The notes: generated by a model from the sequence alone, not told the origin. A DNA stretch of 64,000 nt from Gymnopus androsaceus JB14 (GCA_009733575.1 ML769679.1:19713-83712); one strand, 5' to 3'; positions 45,922-57,104 are shown, numbered from the stretch's first letter. Program-made: numbers and translations.

Positions 45922-46415
45922 CCAAGCGTTATACAAGATGTGGCCTGCTTCAGGAAACAAGGTAATCCTGTTCAAATTTAGTCCAAACAATCATCTAATT
46001 GCTTTTATAGAGCCATTTTGCAGACATTCTCTCTGTCCTTGCCATGACTTACTCTGACACACAACCTCAAGGAACATTGAAATATCAACTTCTCTCAGCT
46101 GCTCTCAAGCCAGCCAACTCTTCTCTTGTTGATCCAGACACCTGGGGTCACAAATACATTTGTTGTCTTGTGGTCAAGCTTGGCAAAGAATTCAGCTGCA
46201 CCCATCAATTCAGAAACTCCCAAAGTTGAGTTTCCTGGAACATTTGGAGAATACTCATGAGTACCAAATGAATATCTGCTTGTGCATTCTTTTTATATAT
46301 TGTTTTCAACAGGAGCTTCCTTGAATCTGCTCATGGTAATCTTACTGGAACTTTTGTTAATGCTGGATTCAGTAATGATAAACTTATGGTCTAGGCCAAG
46401 GAAGGCAGTAGTTGG

Positions 46416-46611
46416 TGTTGGGATATTGTTGGTCCAGTCCAACACTCACCCAAATCCTGCTGCTTTTGCTACCGCCTATATATATTTCCAGACAATTCCT
46501 CTATTAACTCATATAGCCTGTACCATTGCTACTGGAACCCTTGCGTGTTTGCTGTGGGTTCCCTGCCTATACAGATTTTTCCCTCCTTTGCTCACATCTT
46601 AGGGTCTAATC
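46416..46611. mobile_element. Solo LTR in RPN1, left part
   Basis: Begins TGTTGGGATATTGTTGG; the right 5 bp are at 53376-53380 (CAACA). The flanks GTTGG (46411-46415) and GTTGA (53381-53385) form a 5-bp duplication with one change. Removal restores the RPN1 sequence SSWIYKNK. The LTR is about 201 bp and was split by the 6.8-kb element at 46612. Confidence 0.75.
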
Positions 46612-46719
46612 CATCAGCAAAACCTGGAAGTTTGCTGGAGAGGTCAGAGCATTGAATGGATGCTCTGGAGTGCTCTGGAGTGCTCTGGCTGCTCTGGCTG
46701 CTCTGAAGCTGTCCAAGCT

Positions 46720-47490
46720 GTCAAAACCGTCCTGATTGGAATAACATTAAGAGTTTTGCAGTTGGGTTGCCATAATTCAACTGTCAATATATACGCCAGT
46801 CTATGCTGTAAATGGAAAACATCATATAAAAGGCGTCGCCGTTCAACTCTGAGTTCAATGTTGGACTTGTACTTTTTTTTCTTATTTCCTTCCAATGTCC
46901 ATTCTCGCAACTTTGTTCAACTTTATTTCCTCCCAATGTAAGTTCTTATTTGTTTTCAGCATTAACTGAGCAATATTTAGAAGTGTTCAATGGTTGTAGG
47001 GGCAGAGGCTGGCTCGGACAGTGGGAAATGGAGATGCAGAAATTATGTCTACTTGTATGTGAACCTCACTCTCAAGTTTCATAGTAGGAGACAATATATT
47101 TGGATAACTATAAGTGCATAAGCTACTGATAATGTATGTTGGGCATAGGCATGCAGGAACATTACTTCCGAAGCGCAAATTAATTTTTGCAATGAGAGAA
47201 ACGGAATTAATTTTCTGACCTGGGGGTGCGGAGGATTCAGAAACCAATAACCCATGCGAAGTAGCCACAGGCGCGTCGGTTTTCTGATGACAACTAACCC
47301 ACTGGGGCATGAGCCCAAGACTGTGGAGACTGAGGTGATAATGGAGAAAAGGATATATTTTCTGTATGTAAAGCGAGGCTCAGTATATATGGCGTGTTGT
47401 AAAGATTGCCTAATGGAGAGAAGGTGATAGTAGTGGAGATTGACAAAACAAGAATGTATGAGGGTTGTTGAATATGAGGGAGTGTGATGA
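46720..47490. other. Unassigned interior of the 6.8-kb element
   Basis: No protein recognised; AT-rich with short frames. Confidence 0.35.
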
Positions 47491-47493
47491 GAA

Positions 47494-47790
47494 CTAACGT
47501 CTCTGTAGGCAGTCTGCGTAGTAGTTCTGGGCATGATGTCTGTGGAGGTGGATGGAAGCAAGTGAATCAAGGTCTCTCCAGTATTTGAGGAAGGCATCCG
47601 ACTTCCAATGACCAAGCATTTTAATGACATTGGGAGGAATACCTTGGACTAGGTAGTGGGTTGTACCTCCAATGTGGAAGCAGTGCCCAGTCATGTGCAG
47701 AATATTGTGCTTGGACCAGATTGCATTACAGCACTTCAGGAATGTGGCTTTCGTGAGGACCTTCAGCTCATTGTGTTTGTCCCTATACAC
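47494..47790 (-). pseudogene. Tyrosine recombinase fragment of a DIRS-like element
   Basis: The minus strand encodes TGHCFHIGGTTHYLVQGIPP, then VIKMLGHWKSDAFLKYWRDL, the C-terminal box of tyrosine recombinases found in basidiomycete DIRS-type retrotransposons. The usual GHSFRIGG motif has Arg, a catalytic residue; here the position is His. The nucleophile Tyr of KYWR is present. Only the C-terminal part is preserved because a 1.68-kb repeat adjoins it at 47791. Probably inactive. Confidence 0.7.
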
Positions 47791-49470
47791 TAATACGCCA
47801 AATTTTTGGCAAGACCTCGAGAATGCGATTCTTGACACGTTCACTTCTAGAGATAGTATAAGAGAGCTATAGTGAGCCCGAGCTGATAGCTGTAACAAGT
47901 CCAATAAGTGTGGAAATACTCGGACCAACAGAGCCACGGTATTAAACTGAATATCAGCTCTAAGTAGTTTGTAGGAATCCGTAGTCCGGTAGCGGAGTCT
48001 TACTGGCATGTCAATGCCAGAACTCATATTAAAAGAGGCATATCGCCCACATAGACTCGAGCTCCAAAGGATACACTCTGAAGACAAGTAACTCAGGGAT
48101 TATGGAAGGATATAAACTTTGCAAAACAGGACAGAACCAATTTCAGTGGGCTGATGCCAAGATTGTCATGATAGCCAAATGATACTTCAAAGCTTGATAC
48201 CAAGGAAGTGCTAATATTCTGTTTGGCACCGAACAAACAGATAACTGGCATATGCCGAAAGAACCAAACAAGAACAGGAGAATTGATGAAGCCAAGAGAG
48301 TATATGTAGACCCTCGAAGTGACGTGTGTCAGTATCGGAAGGCGTACATGTTTGCCAAGAAGCGGAAGAAACAATGTGTAATAGACAGAGATTTGAGCTA
48401 GGAGAATAACACTGTACATTAGTTGATGTTTTCCTGCGTGAATATACTGCAGGGATATAGAGATATGGGTATGATTGGAAAGCTACAAGGACGGAGAATG
48501 ATAATACGAAAGAAGGAAAGGAGGACACAATAAGTTACGATGAGAAACAGAACTATGATGGGATTAGTGAGCATGGCACTGGACATGCGTCAGCTACATA
48601 GCAGTATGCATTGCGCAGGAAAGGACCAAAGGTGTATAACACAGATAGAAATAGGGTATAATACCCATAAGAAGCAGATGAACGGACATTAGGGTTGAAG
48701 ATACATGCATATACGGACTACTTTATTATAATTTCTCCTTTTTTAGAATAAGTTGTATCATTTCTCCTGATTCTAGATGTACCTTATTATTTAACCAGCG
48801 TCTGGCCGAGAGTAGTATAAAAGCCTAGCTATATTTCCTTTGCAGAAAAAGTTACCTTTGGACCTCATTTGTTGCTGGTGTGAATCCTCATTGACATAGC
48901 TATGGCTGAGACAGGAAAGATACCACTCCCTTGTGAACCAAAGTAATACTTCGTGTGGTACGGAAAGAGTTGTTATTGTGCCCAGCGTTAGAGACTTATA
49001 ATCCTGACAACTGTGAAAACCCCAGACTTATACCAAGTCAAATTGTTGTTTTAGTTTTGAGGAGTCTAGTGTGACCACTGAGAAACAACCATCTGTTGCA
49101 ACTGAGCTCAGGTGTACAGGAAACAAACTGTCTGTTGTCCTGAGTGGTTTTGCCCTACTGTTGGGAATCACTTTGTTGAACCAAGCCATATTGTTGGTGG
49201 TTCTTTTTGTTGTCATTGTTATATTGTTGCCCCTATCATTGCCCCGAATCAGTATAGATTGATTAGAAAAGGATATCCTATCCTCAATCGTCTACCAGCA
49301 TCACTTTGAGAAACACCAGTCACTTTCGAGAGACAAATAGAGTATTTTCTTTGCGGAACCTTTGACAATGCACCCTTGCTATTTAAATTTGATAGCCAAA
49401 CCCCCTGTGTTCCGGTTGCTTAGTGTTGATTGCTCTACACTATTTGAACCAATGGAACCACAGCTCGTTA
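47791..49470. repeat. 1.68-kb dispersed repeat, copy 2
   Basis: Counterpart of 20366-22047. It sits between the reverse transcriptase fragment (49471 onward) and the recombinase fragment (up to 47790) of the DIRS-like element, in place of the missing rest of RT and RNase H. Contains AGTATAAAAGCC near 48820. Confidence 0.75.
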
Positions 49471-50065
49471 GTGCTTTGGCAACCATGAGATAACATTTGG
49501 AAAAGGATCCCCAGTCGCAAGGAAAGTTGTCAGCATCAATTAGGGCATTGATAGATATTTCTGATGCATCAAACTCGATAGGAGGGGCAGGATGTCCATC
49601 CGGTGGTGGGGATGGGATATCACGTGGAAAGTCTGGGGGTAGGGTTTTGCGCAGGAAGGAGTGATCAATTACAATTCTAAACTTTCCCGGTTGTTGCTGT
49701 TATGACCCATACCATTTGCTATTAAACTTTATTAACACTACTTACCATAAATTCACTCTTTCACTAGTATTAAACCGCATATAATCACCATTTGCTCACA
49801 TAAGATTGTAATACTGATATACTGTATTAGTACATACATTCCCTCACTATCCTTAGTCTATATTTCACACATTCATACACACTTACTGCGCATATATGCA
49901 TAAATTCTCACACTTACTGTGCATTTACAGCGCATATAAGCACAAATTCCCATACTTACTGCGGATTCCGCAGCTTCTATACATTTATTATATATACCTA
50001 TTCAATTTCCGCAGTTGATGAGCAGTTCTGCAGTGATACTGCGCATTCCACAGCTTTTCCTTTAG

Positions 50066-50072
50066 TATATAA
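50066..50072 (+). promoter_or_regulatory. TATA box of the solo LTR
   Basis: TATATAA in the order U3 repeats, TATA, hairpin array, consistent with a plus-strand LTR promoter whose transcript would begin with the hairpins. Confidence 0.55.
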
Positions 50073-50169
50073 GTAGCCAAGATTCACTATGTACGGTAGA
50101 CGTATTATTTTTTGAATCCAAACCGCCCTTTGTGCTAAACACCCCTTGTGTGTGCTTCAAGACCACTTT

Positions 50170-50475
50170 TGGTGTATTCTGTTGAGCTATCTCCAGATAC
50201 ACTTCCACCCTATATAGATTGTTGAGCTATCTCTGATCTATATATTTATTCACCTGTTGAGCTATCTCCTTGTGAATACTTACTACTACTTGTTGAGACA
50301 TCTTTGAGTATTAGTTACAGGCCTTATTACCTATTGTTGAGCTATCTCAAAAGGTAATACTTATTATTATTTGTTGAGCTATCTCCAAATAGTAATTAAA
50401 ACCTTTGCTGCCTATTGTTGAGCCATCTCCAAAGGTAGTACTTATCATTGTTTGTTGAGACATCTCTGAACAATA
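50170..50475 (+). other. Array of eight hairpins sharing the loop TGTTGAGCTATCTC
   Basis: The 14-nt core TGTTGAG(C/A)(T/C)ATCT(C/T) starts at 50180, 50220, 50255, 50291, 50335, 50372, 50416 and 50453. Its flanks pair differently in each unit: GTGTAT/ATACAC, ATATAGAT/ATCTATAT, TATTCAC/GTGAATA, ACTACTACT/AGTATTAGT, ATTACCT/AGGTAAT, ATTATTATTT/AAATAGTAAT, CTGCCT/AGGTAG and ATTGTT/AACAAT. Stem sequences differ while pairing is kept, the signature of a selected RNA (or single-strand DNA) structure. Inside most cores GAG can pair with CTC. Confidence 0.88.
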
Positions 50476-50966
50476 TATTCTGTGAGTTCCATATTAATTA
50501 ATTCTGTTACTGACAATTCTACTTGAGCCTAGTTGTTTGAGTATATATTTCTTGCCTAGCGGTTATTAATGGTCCAAGGCTTGTCTTAAGTTTCCTATTT
50601 TTATTACTAATGTGTTATTAGGTTTGGAGGAGATTCAAGTCGAGTCATAACAGTTGCTCAACGGCAGCCATGGGAGCAGTAGTGAAGTGGCCGATTTGAG
50701 CCTGTAGCTCATTGGGTTGGAAGGGATGGGAGATTTGGCCAAGTTCCATTTCTTGGGCGAATTTAGCATGTATGATGTTGGCATGTTCCTCCATACGGAA
50801 GTGATTAGGTGGAATGTAGGTAGAGGCGAGAGTGAAATTGTCTAGACCAATATGGAAACCTTCTGTGAGACCTTTCGGAATCTCAGTAAACTTCTCAGGG
50901 GCATCAGATTCCCTGAGAAGATGCTTCCATGCCTCGGGGATGAGGCGGGTGGAGAACTGAACATCA

Positions 50967-52842
50967 TTAGCATTGGTGCTCCTGAGATCCATGCTCGGCG
51001 GAGCCACACAGACCACATTTGTGGGCAAAGGTGCAGGGAGACTTCGAGCAACCAAAGGGGCCATTGAAGCTATGGCAGTAGGCTGTGCCTTCAGCGTTGA
51101 TGAACAAGCAACCTGATTTTTGTAAGAAATCCGAGGAGCGCCGCTTGTGCTGATTCCAGTTGTGCTCTGTTGACCCACATAGGTAGCACTTCCATTTGCC
51201 CCCTGAGCATGAATTCTCTTTCGAGGACAAGTCTCCATCTTGAAAGGACTGTTTCTGGCCATGACCCTGGGGTTTCAATGATGAGGAGGGATGGACCTGT
51301 TTCTGTGTCTTTCTGCTGGCCTCCTCCTCCTTCACCCTCAGAGTCTGCCATGACAGCAGATATTCCTGGTACAGAGTCCCATGGAATAGGTCAATGCGGA
51401 TGTTCCTGTCCTGGAAAGTGAACCACTGGCAGTACACTCTGTCTGCATACAGTTTGTAGATTTCAAATCCTAGTTCAAAATCAGATCAATCCTTGATCAT
51501 GTTGAACATGGCATCCAGCATGTCAGCAATACCTAGCGCCAATCTGTGGCCCGGAGCATCAGCTCCTTTTGGAACAAAATGTTGATGAAAGGCTCTTGGC
51601 ATGCCCCAAGCGAGACTATTGAAGTCATTGAGATCAATCTGCAAGAGTGGGACATCAGTGAAGGATTTCGATTTCACTTTGATCCCCCCAGAGCCATCAA
51701 GAATGATAGCGCTGGTGTCTGCAGAGTCAACTGACTTTAGTAAAGTATCAGTGAATCGTGATGCGAAGTAGGTGAGAGGAATGAAGGTCTTGAGCCTGCC
51801 ACGAAGCGTGGCGGCAACTAGATTATTGGTGATGCACTCTAGTTGGAAGGGCTCCATGTATGAGTGGAGCTGAGCTTGGCTTGGATCACCCCAGGTGCCC
51901 TTCAGACCAGAGTCATCTGCCATTGGGATCTCACTACCAGTGCCAGTGTCCTTGCCAGCTGGGGCTGCAGAGTCCTGCATTCAAGGAGTTGGACGAGACT
52001 CTCATCTGCGAGGTGAGTGGGAACAATGGTCAGGCTGAGCATGTCCCTGGGAGCGTGGAGAGCACAGTGGAGGCAGGGAGCCTTGGAAAGGACTGCAAAG
52101 AGGAGGAGGTGGAGCCCGGACAAATTGACCCGGCATGCAAATTCGTCGCTTGAATTCTGAAATCCTGGAATTTGAGGAACCAGGGTGGAGAGCTAGACGG
52201 AGAATATCTATTAGCACATGTCGTGTATGAATAGATGATGAGAGAGAAGGTCAAGGAGAAAAACAACCAAGAAAAATAAAGACTCATCAAGGAGAAATGA
52301 TGAGTGCGCCGAGGAGAAACAGCGTACCATCGAGGAGAAACAACAGTATGGAAAGGGAAGACTGCTCACCTTTGGGCAGCAGAGGAGCCCTCCCGCCCAT
52401 GCCTCGAAGCTGAAGAGGAGTGATCCTGGCCACCAAATTCCGCACGAAAGGCATTAGGCATCAGAATCCCTCCCCAGCAACATTTGCTGAGTGGAGGAGC
52501 TGGTGGAACAAGAAAACTGCTGGGAACAGAGAGTGTTCCGGAGATAGCAGATGGAGGAGTGGGAGGCACCAGAGGTGCCCTGATACCGTTCCATGGTGCA
52601 TGGCTGGCCACTGGAGGAGCAGATGCTAGTTGAAGACGTGCCTGTGGAGGAATAGGATTGACGTGCTGCTCATTCAGAAGGTGCATGAGTGAGCCACCAG
52701 GGTGCTGTTGCTGCTGTTGGTCTGGTTGTCCTTCCGCTGAGGATGTTGCTATGGATCTTCTGGGTCTTTGCTGACCAGCTTGGGGACCGGAGGCATTTCC
52801 TGCATCAGTTGTGTCCTTGTTTGTGCTTCTGGTGTTCACCAT
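50967..52842 (-). pseudogene. DIRS-like Gag ORF, broken
   Basis: Starts at 52842 (MVNTRSTNK), with a Gln-rich tract (EGQPDQQQQQHPGG) and Pro-rich sequence. It resumes at 51980-51489 (FASRFTDTLLKS, GHRLALGIADMLDAMFNMIK). An in-frame TGA at 51486-51488 comes next, followed in the same frame by YCQWFTFQDRNIRIDLF and a zinc-finger-like tail: CYLCGSTEHNW, then YCHSFNGPFGC, CTFAHKCGLCGSAEHGSQ (stop at 50967). The CCHC/CCCH tail is typical of basidiomycete DIRS-like elements. Frames between 52366 and 51980 are not continuous. Confidence 0.7.
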
Positions 52843-52844
52843 GG

Positions 52845-53280
52845 TGATAGATAGCAAGTTGAACGTATCAGAGTGAATTAAGGGCGATTTAAAAGAGCAA
52901 TATGGAGGATTTCGCGGGAACATAGAATGAAAAATTAATCTTAATATGTATACAAAGAATTGGAACATTTCTCCGAAGTTGAGAAACGCTCTGTTGGTGG
53001 TAAGAGGAAAGAATGGAGAAACTCGAGACATGGGATCACAGCAATGTGACGAAAACGCGGCCTCCTTTTCCCACGGGTCACGCGTAGGCCTGGACTTGGG
53101 AAACAGCAACTATAAGCTTACTACATAGCATATTAGTACTTAGTCAGATTGCTCTGCCTCGGCAGCATATAATGACAACAATAATGATGCATAGAAATTT
53201 TCTATTATCGTTGCATGGTTATGATCATTGATGTACTCCAATTAAATGGTGCTTGGTATTGGTTTGGTACCCTGAATGTC
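52845..53280. other. Leader side of the DIRS-like element, unassigned
   Basis: No coding sequence recognised between the Gag start and the right decamer tract of the 6.8-kb element. Confidence 0.4.
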
Positions 53281-54173
53281 GAATGATGAGTGGTCTCCAG
53301 AGAGCTCCAGAGAACTCAATGGTCCTCTGGAGTACTCTGGAGCTCCCTGGAGAGCCTCCAGGTTTTGCTGATGTCCAACAGTTGAATCTACAAGAATAAG
53401 GATCATGGTAATTGCTTTGCTTCTTGGTATATTTATCTTCACTGATATCTTCTTAGGTATGATGAGCGTGACTGCATCGCTTGGTTTTAGCTTGCTCTGG
53501 GATACCGAAATAGGACCTACCCACATGGACAAGTACACATATTTGTCTAAAGAATATTTCAAGGTCATTCATAGTCTAATGCACTGCAACTCACTGCTCA
53601 CCCTCATTATCTTTCTAGGCTGGCTGTTACCTTGCTATCGATATCTCCAATGCTAGCATTCACACAGAAACTGATGCCACACTTGCGCTTTTGGCAGAAA
53701 ATGTCAAGAATCCATCTGTTCCTCTTTGAACAGGTGCTATCATGGGTCTTGGAATGGCCTATGCTGGCTCTCAGTGCTAGGAAGTCATGGCAACTCTTCT
53801 TCCATACATTGTGGACAAAGACATTATGATGGAAATTTCCAGTCTTGCTGCATTGGCTCTTGGATTTGTTTTTATGGGTAGCAAGAATGGTGAGATTACA
53901 GGAACAATTCTGCAAGTGAGTTTCTTTTCATTCATTGAATCTATAATGATTTGAACAATATTGCAGATGCATTACAATGAACCTAATATACGGAAAGCTG
54001 TTCCTCTGGCTATTGGTCTTGTCTATGTCTCAATTGCCAATCCTGGACATGCTATCAAGGTACGGTCATGACAATGGCCTCACAGTTGCTCTCAATGCCA
54101 TTGTCGCTATGGGCCTAGTTGGTGGCAGTTCGAAAAATCTTTGGCTGGCTGTATTGGAAAGTTTGAGGCATTA

Positions 54174-54768
54174 ACTGAAGTGTGGATAATCATGCAATGA
54201 GTTTTACCTTGATTGCGGAAGAGATGAGGTTGCTGATTGAGCATTTGGTGAAGGTTCGCTCTGTTCTTTCTTCATTTTCCCGGCTTGCACTGACACTAGA
54301 CAAGCATAGATCCATTTTTTGGGCTCAGCAGCCTGCCTACACATATCTACTATGTGCCAAATAAATATTTCATCAATGTTTTTGCACTGGATAACTTCAC
54401 ATAAAGTCAAACACACTTTTGTGCTGCTTCCAATGCCATTTTTGCATTTGACAAATGAAATTTGACCTTTCATAGCTTGCCATCTTTTCCGATACCAAAC
54501 ATATCTACTGGTAGTCTGGTATTTCTGGCTTCATTCTTACTTACCTTTTGAAACAGCTGAACCATTTATTTACCAGCCTCATGTTGCACCCTGCTGGAAT
54601 CTTGAATGGTCAATTTACTTCCAAATGCAAGAGGTACCTTCAAGAACACTATATAAGTGGTACCACCCCTGGTCTGGTTAGTAACTTTCATGCCTCCTTG
54701 CCATCAAAACCCAGTTACTCAACCAACCCCACAGGCTCCTCCTGTTCCAACTGACCCTGTAGCAGATA
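54174..54768. other. Unassigned cargo of the hAT element
   Basis: Open stretches on the plus strand (for example around 54548-54754) but no protein that I recognise. Confidence 0.35.
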
Positions 54769-55342
54769 GTGATGTGCCAGCTCGGCCTGAAAGCCCCAGG
54801 CCGGGCCAAGCCAAGCCAAGCCAAGTTGTGAAAAGCCGGGCCATGACCTTTGGCCTGAGGTGGCTTTTGGCCCGGCCTGAGTTTTGTGAAGCCGTGAGCC
54901 AGGGCCTTAGGCCGGGGCTTTTGAGAGTAGTATGAGGATGGTGTTTCCTGGAATTTTTGACCTCAAAAATGCTACTTCCAGTCTTTGAAGCAGCAATTTT
55001 GTTCTATTTGACTCAATTTTCTGCTTTAGATGTCATCTCAGAGTAAATATCCATTTTGGGATACTAGCCCTGGTATTTTCTCACACACCAGAGACATGAT
55101 CATTGGGTTTGTTGCTCTTCAGCTTATTGCAAGGACACTGTTTACTTCCAGTAAGTTATATTTAGTGTATAGTACTCATAATCCTTCCAAAGGACCGCTC
55201 AGTGATGAGTTCTGCATGTGTACACAGCCAAGTCAAAAGCCCCAGCTTAAGCCAAAGCCAGGGCCCTGGGGGTAGGGCCCGGCTTCAGTTTTGGAAAGCC
55301 CAAGCCCTGGCTCACTGGGCCAAAGCCGGGCCGGCACATTAC
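54769..55342. mobile_element. GC-rich MITE with GTGATGTGCC ends
   Basis: Starts GTGATGTGCCAGCTCGGCC and ends GGGCCGGCACATTAC, flanked by TAGCAGATA (54760-54768) and TAGCAGACA (55343-55351), a probable 9-bp duplication with one change. Subterminal tracts of GGCCTGA and AGCCAAGCCAAGCC words contrast sharply with the AT-rich surroundings. Confidence 0.65.
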
Positions 55343-55663
55343 TAGCAGACAATGGTGTATTTTTATTTCCTATATCCTTGTTCACTCTCTGACTAACATG
55401 CTTCAGATGGCATGGACCATGGACAAAGACATGGAACATCAGCTGATCCTCAACATCAAATTCTAAGAACACACAGTGTGCCAAGTTGAAGCTTACATGT
55501 AAAGACGCAACAAATAAACGTTCAGTATAAGGCTAGCCTGCTGCGATGGCAATGGCAATGGCCCGCCCGTAATTTCCTGACAACGGCTACCCATGACAAG
55601 GAGTAGTAAGTGCACCAACATCCATAGCGTGTGTAAGGCATGAATTACAGAGTTCATTGGTCA

Positions 55664-55962
<299 letters not shown>

Positions 55963-56515
55963 TAGATTCCATACGAACCCAAAGTTGACTGGAAATAACG
56001 AATGAGCTCTGGTTTGTTTATGAAGACAGCAGACTTACCAGTGAAACATCTCATTTTAGCATCTGCTCTACTTCTCGTCTCTGCCAGAATCTCAGAGGCA
56101 TGCATTCCTCCACTGCATGATATTCGAAAATATTTTTGACACCTTGGGTTTGAGCACTTGAGTTGGCTCAACCATTGTTGAACCAGGAGAGCGAGTAGAG
56201 CATACTGGAAGTTTTGCAGCTGTTGACCGCACAACTGAGTGCAGTAGAAGAGAGCAAGAGCATGTATCAGCGCCGAAGGAGCAGATGTCAGATACCCCGG
56301 AATGGATTACGAATCTGAAAAGAAGAAGAAGAGTGAGTCGTCTGTTCTAAACCATTGAGTCTGTGAGCGCCGGGCGCGTGAGCTTGCACGCATGGCGCCC
56401 AACTTATTGCACTGTCACATCACGCCGGACTGGCGGAAGCTGGCCGCTGCCAATCCCAACATAAAAGTTTTGGGAAGCGGGGTTGTCAAAAATTCGGGGT
56501 TGTCAACAATCAATG
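55963..56515. other. Unassigned cargo upstream of the NUO-49 fragment
   Basis: Minus-strand open stretch 56234-55962 (ends STLGSYGI) could be the 5' part of the same gene fragment, but I do not recognise it. Confidence 0.35.
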
Positions 56516-56536
56516 GGGTTGTTGAGTAGAATTATC
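56516..56536. mobile_element. Right end of the GGATAATTCTACT family
   Basis: GGGGTTGTTGAGTAGAATTATCC-like terminus, close to those at 7068-7090 and 14898-14920. No partner end found. Confidence 0.45.
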
Positions 56537-56539
56537 CCA

Positions 56540-57104
56540 ATGCTACAACCAATATTGATGAAGATGAAGAACCGGAATTGATGCTATCATGGGCTGACCG
56601 CATGCTTTGAGGTTCTTTGGCAACCTCTCAATCTAGTCGCAAATGTTCTGCGGAACAGCAAATGGACCTATACCTTGCTGAAAACTCCTCCACCCCTCAA
56701 GCTTGGTTTACTGGCAGGTAAGGAATGTAGTCATGCATTCAAATGATAATCTATTGACTGTTTTAAATCAGGAAAATCATACATGTTATCCTACAATTTA
56801 TTAGTTGGCGATGGACATCCTTCCTGCGCAAGGGATGTTGGTACCATCTGAGCATGTTTTGTCATCAGCTGGTGAGACAAACACTGATAACCGCAGTCAC
56901 ATGAGCCTGGAGATGATGGAAGCCCTGCAGGTTCTCAAATTCGGTATCAAGTCAAAAGGAACTCTAAGTTTTTCATGGGGATTTACCCAAGAACAGCAGC
57001 TGGAGTACTTGGAGTCACTGACCAATGATATTTTTGCAGTTCCTATCAATACGCAGGTGTACATTGAAAGTTTGAAGAGCTATGAAACATTTGTCACATA
57101 TTAG
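56540..57104 (+). pseudogene. hAT transposase, C-terminal remnant
   Basis: 56540-56720 encodes an acidic linker (DEDEEPELMLSWAD) ending in a TGA at 56607, then serine-rich sequence. 56805-57104 encodes MDILPAQGMLVPSEHVLSSA, TDNRSHMSLEMMEALQVLKF and a short tail to a stop. That second part is the hAT dimerisation domain: the (A)MDIL...P.SE.VFSS...DR...L.P..ME.L..LK pattern. It lies 100 bp inside the right inverted repeat of the 12.6-kb element, where a hAT transposase gene would end. The catalytic RNase-H-like region is gone. Confidence 0.8.

Larger units (their letters stand above)
49698..50652 (+). mobile_element. Solo LTR (955 bp) with a hairpin array
   Basis: Starts TGTTATGACC, ends GTCATAACA (inverted-repeat termini), flanked by GTTGC at 49693-49697 and 50653-50657. 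It interrupts the DIRS reverse transcriptase. Upstream half: repeated ACTTACTGCGCAT-like words (49880-49980). TATATAA at 50066-50072. From about 110 nt further on comes an array of eight hairpins (50170-50475). No internal coding domain is present, as expected for a solo LTR left by recombination. Confidence 0.88.
49471..51260 (-). pseudogene. DIRS-like reverse transcriptase N-terminal part, split by a solo LTR
   Basis: The minus strand from about 51260 reads FHIGLDNFTLASTYIPPNHF and a further conserved pre-RT segment to 50658. After removing the solo LTR (49698-50652) it continues PGKFRIVIDHSFLRK, INALIDADNFPCDWGSFSKC and YLMVAKA to 49471. This is the palm-approach region of DIRS-type RT. 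The catalytic YxDD block and RNase H are absent. Definitely non-functional. Confidence 0.7.
46612..53373. mobile_element. 6.8-kb CATCAGC-family element, CTCTGGAGTG decamer
   Basis: Left end CATCAGCAAAACCTGG, right end CCTCCAGGTTTTGCTGATG, flanked by TC on both sides (46610-46611 and 53374-53375). Both subterminal regions carry the same decamer family: TGCTCTGGAG repeats at 46670-46715, and CTCCAGAGAG/CTCTGGAGTA at 53290-53355. That shows the two ends belong together. The interior is a decayed DIRS-like retrotransposon plus other repeats; no transposase for the element itself is recognised. Confidence 0.75.
45007..54173 (+). pseudogene. RPN1: RPN1 (26S proteasome regulatory subunit) pseudogene, fragmented
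   Basis: The ATG at 45007 starts MSDPTKVAIG. Exons 45007-45147, 45211-45264 and 45318-45450 give ELELLVEQLK, TSSMTSVPKPLKFLQPH and so on. The intron at 45265 has a GC donor. After a MITE the gene resumes (45922-45960, then 46010 onward: ADILSVLAMTYSDTQP, DTWGHKYI). A frameshift, loss of roughly 230 residues and an in-frame TAG at about 46392 follow; NAGFSNDKLMV is still readable. After the 53380 boundary it continues with IYKNKDHG, TASLGFSLLWDTEIG, GAIMGLGMAYAG and SSLAALALGF to about 54173, with a TGA at 53728 and further deletions. RPN1 is the large scaffold that binds ubiquitin receptors in the 19S base. It is essential, so an intact copy must exist elsewhere. Introns are kept, so the copy was made from DNA, not mRNA. 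Confidence 0.88.

Noticed and set aside
45007..46260. Functional RPN1 gene
   Set aside because: MITE insertion, frameshift, internal deletion and stops; the gene is essential, so the working copy must be elsewhere.
50170..50475. CRISPR or simple minisatellite interpretation of the TGTTGAGCTATCTC repeats
   Set aside because: Only the 14-nt core is repeated; the intervening sequence forms unit-specific stems, so a structured array fits better.
51489..51980. Independent host gene for the 164-residue minus-strand ORF
   Set aside because: It continues in the same frame past one TGA into the zinc-finger tail of a DIRS-like Gag.
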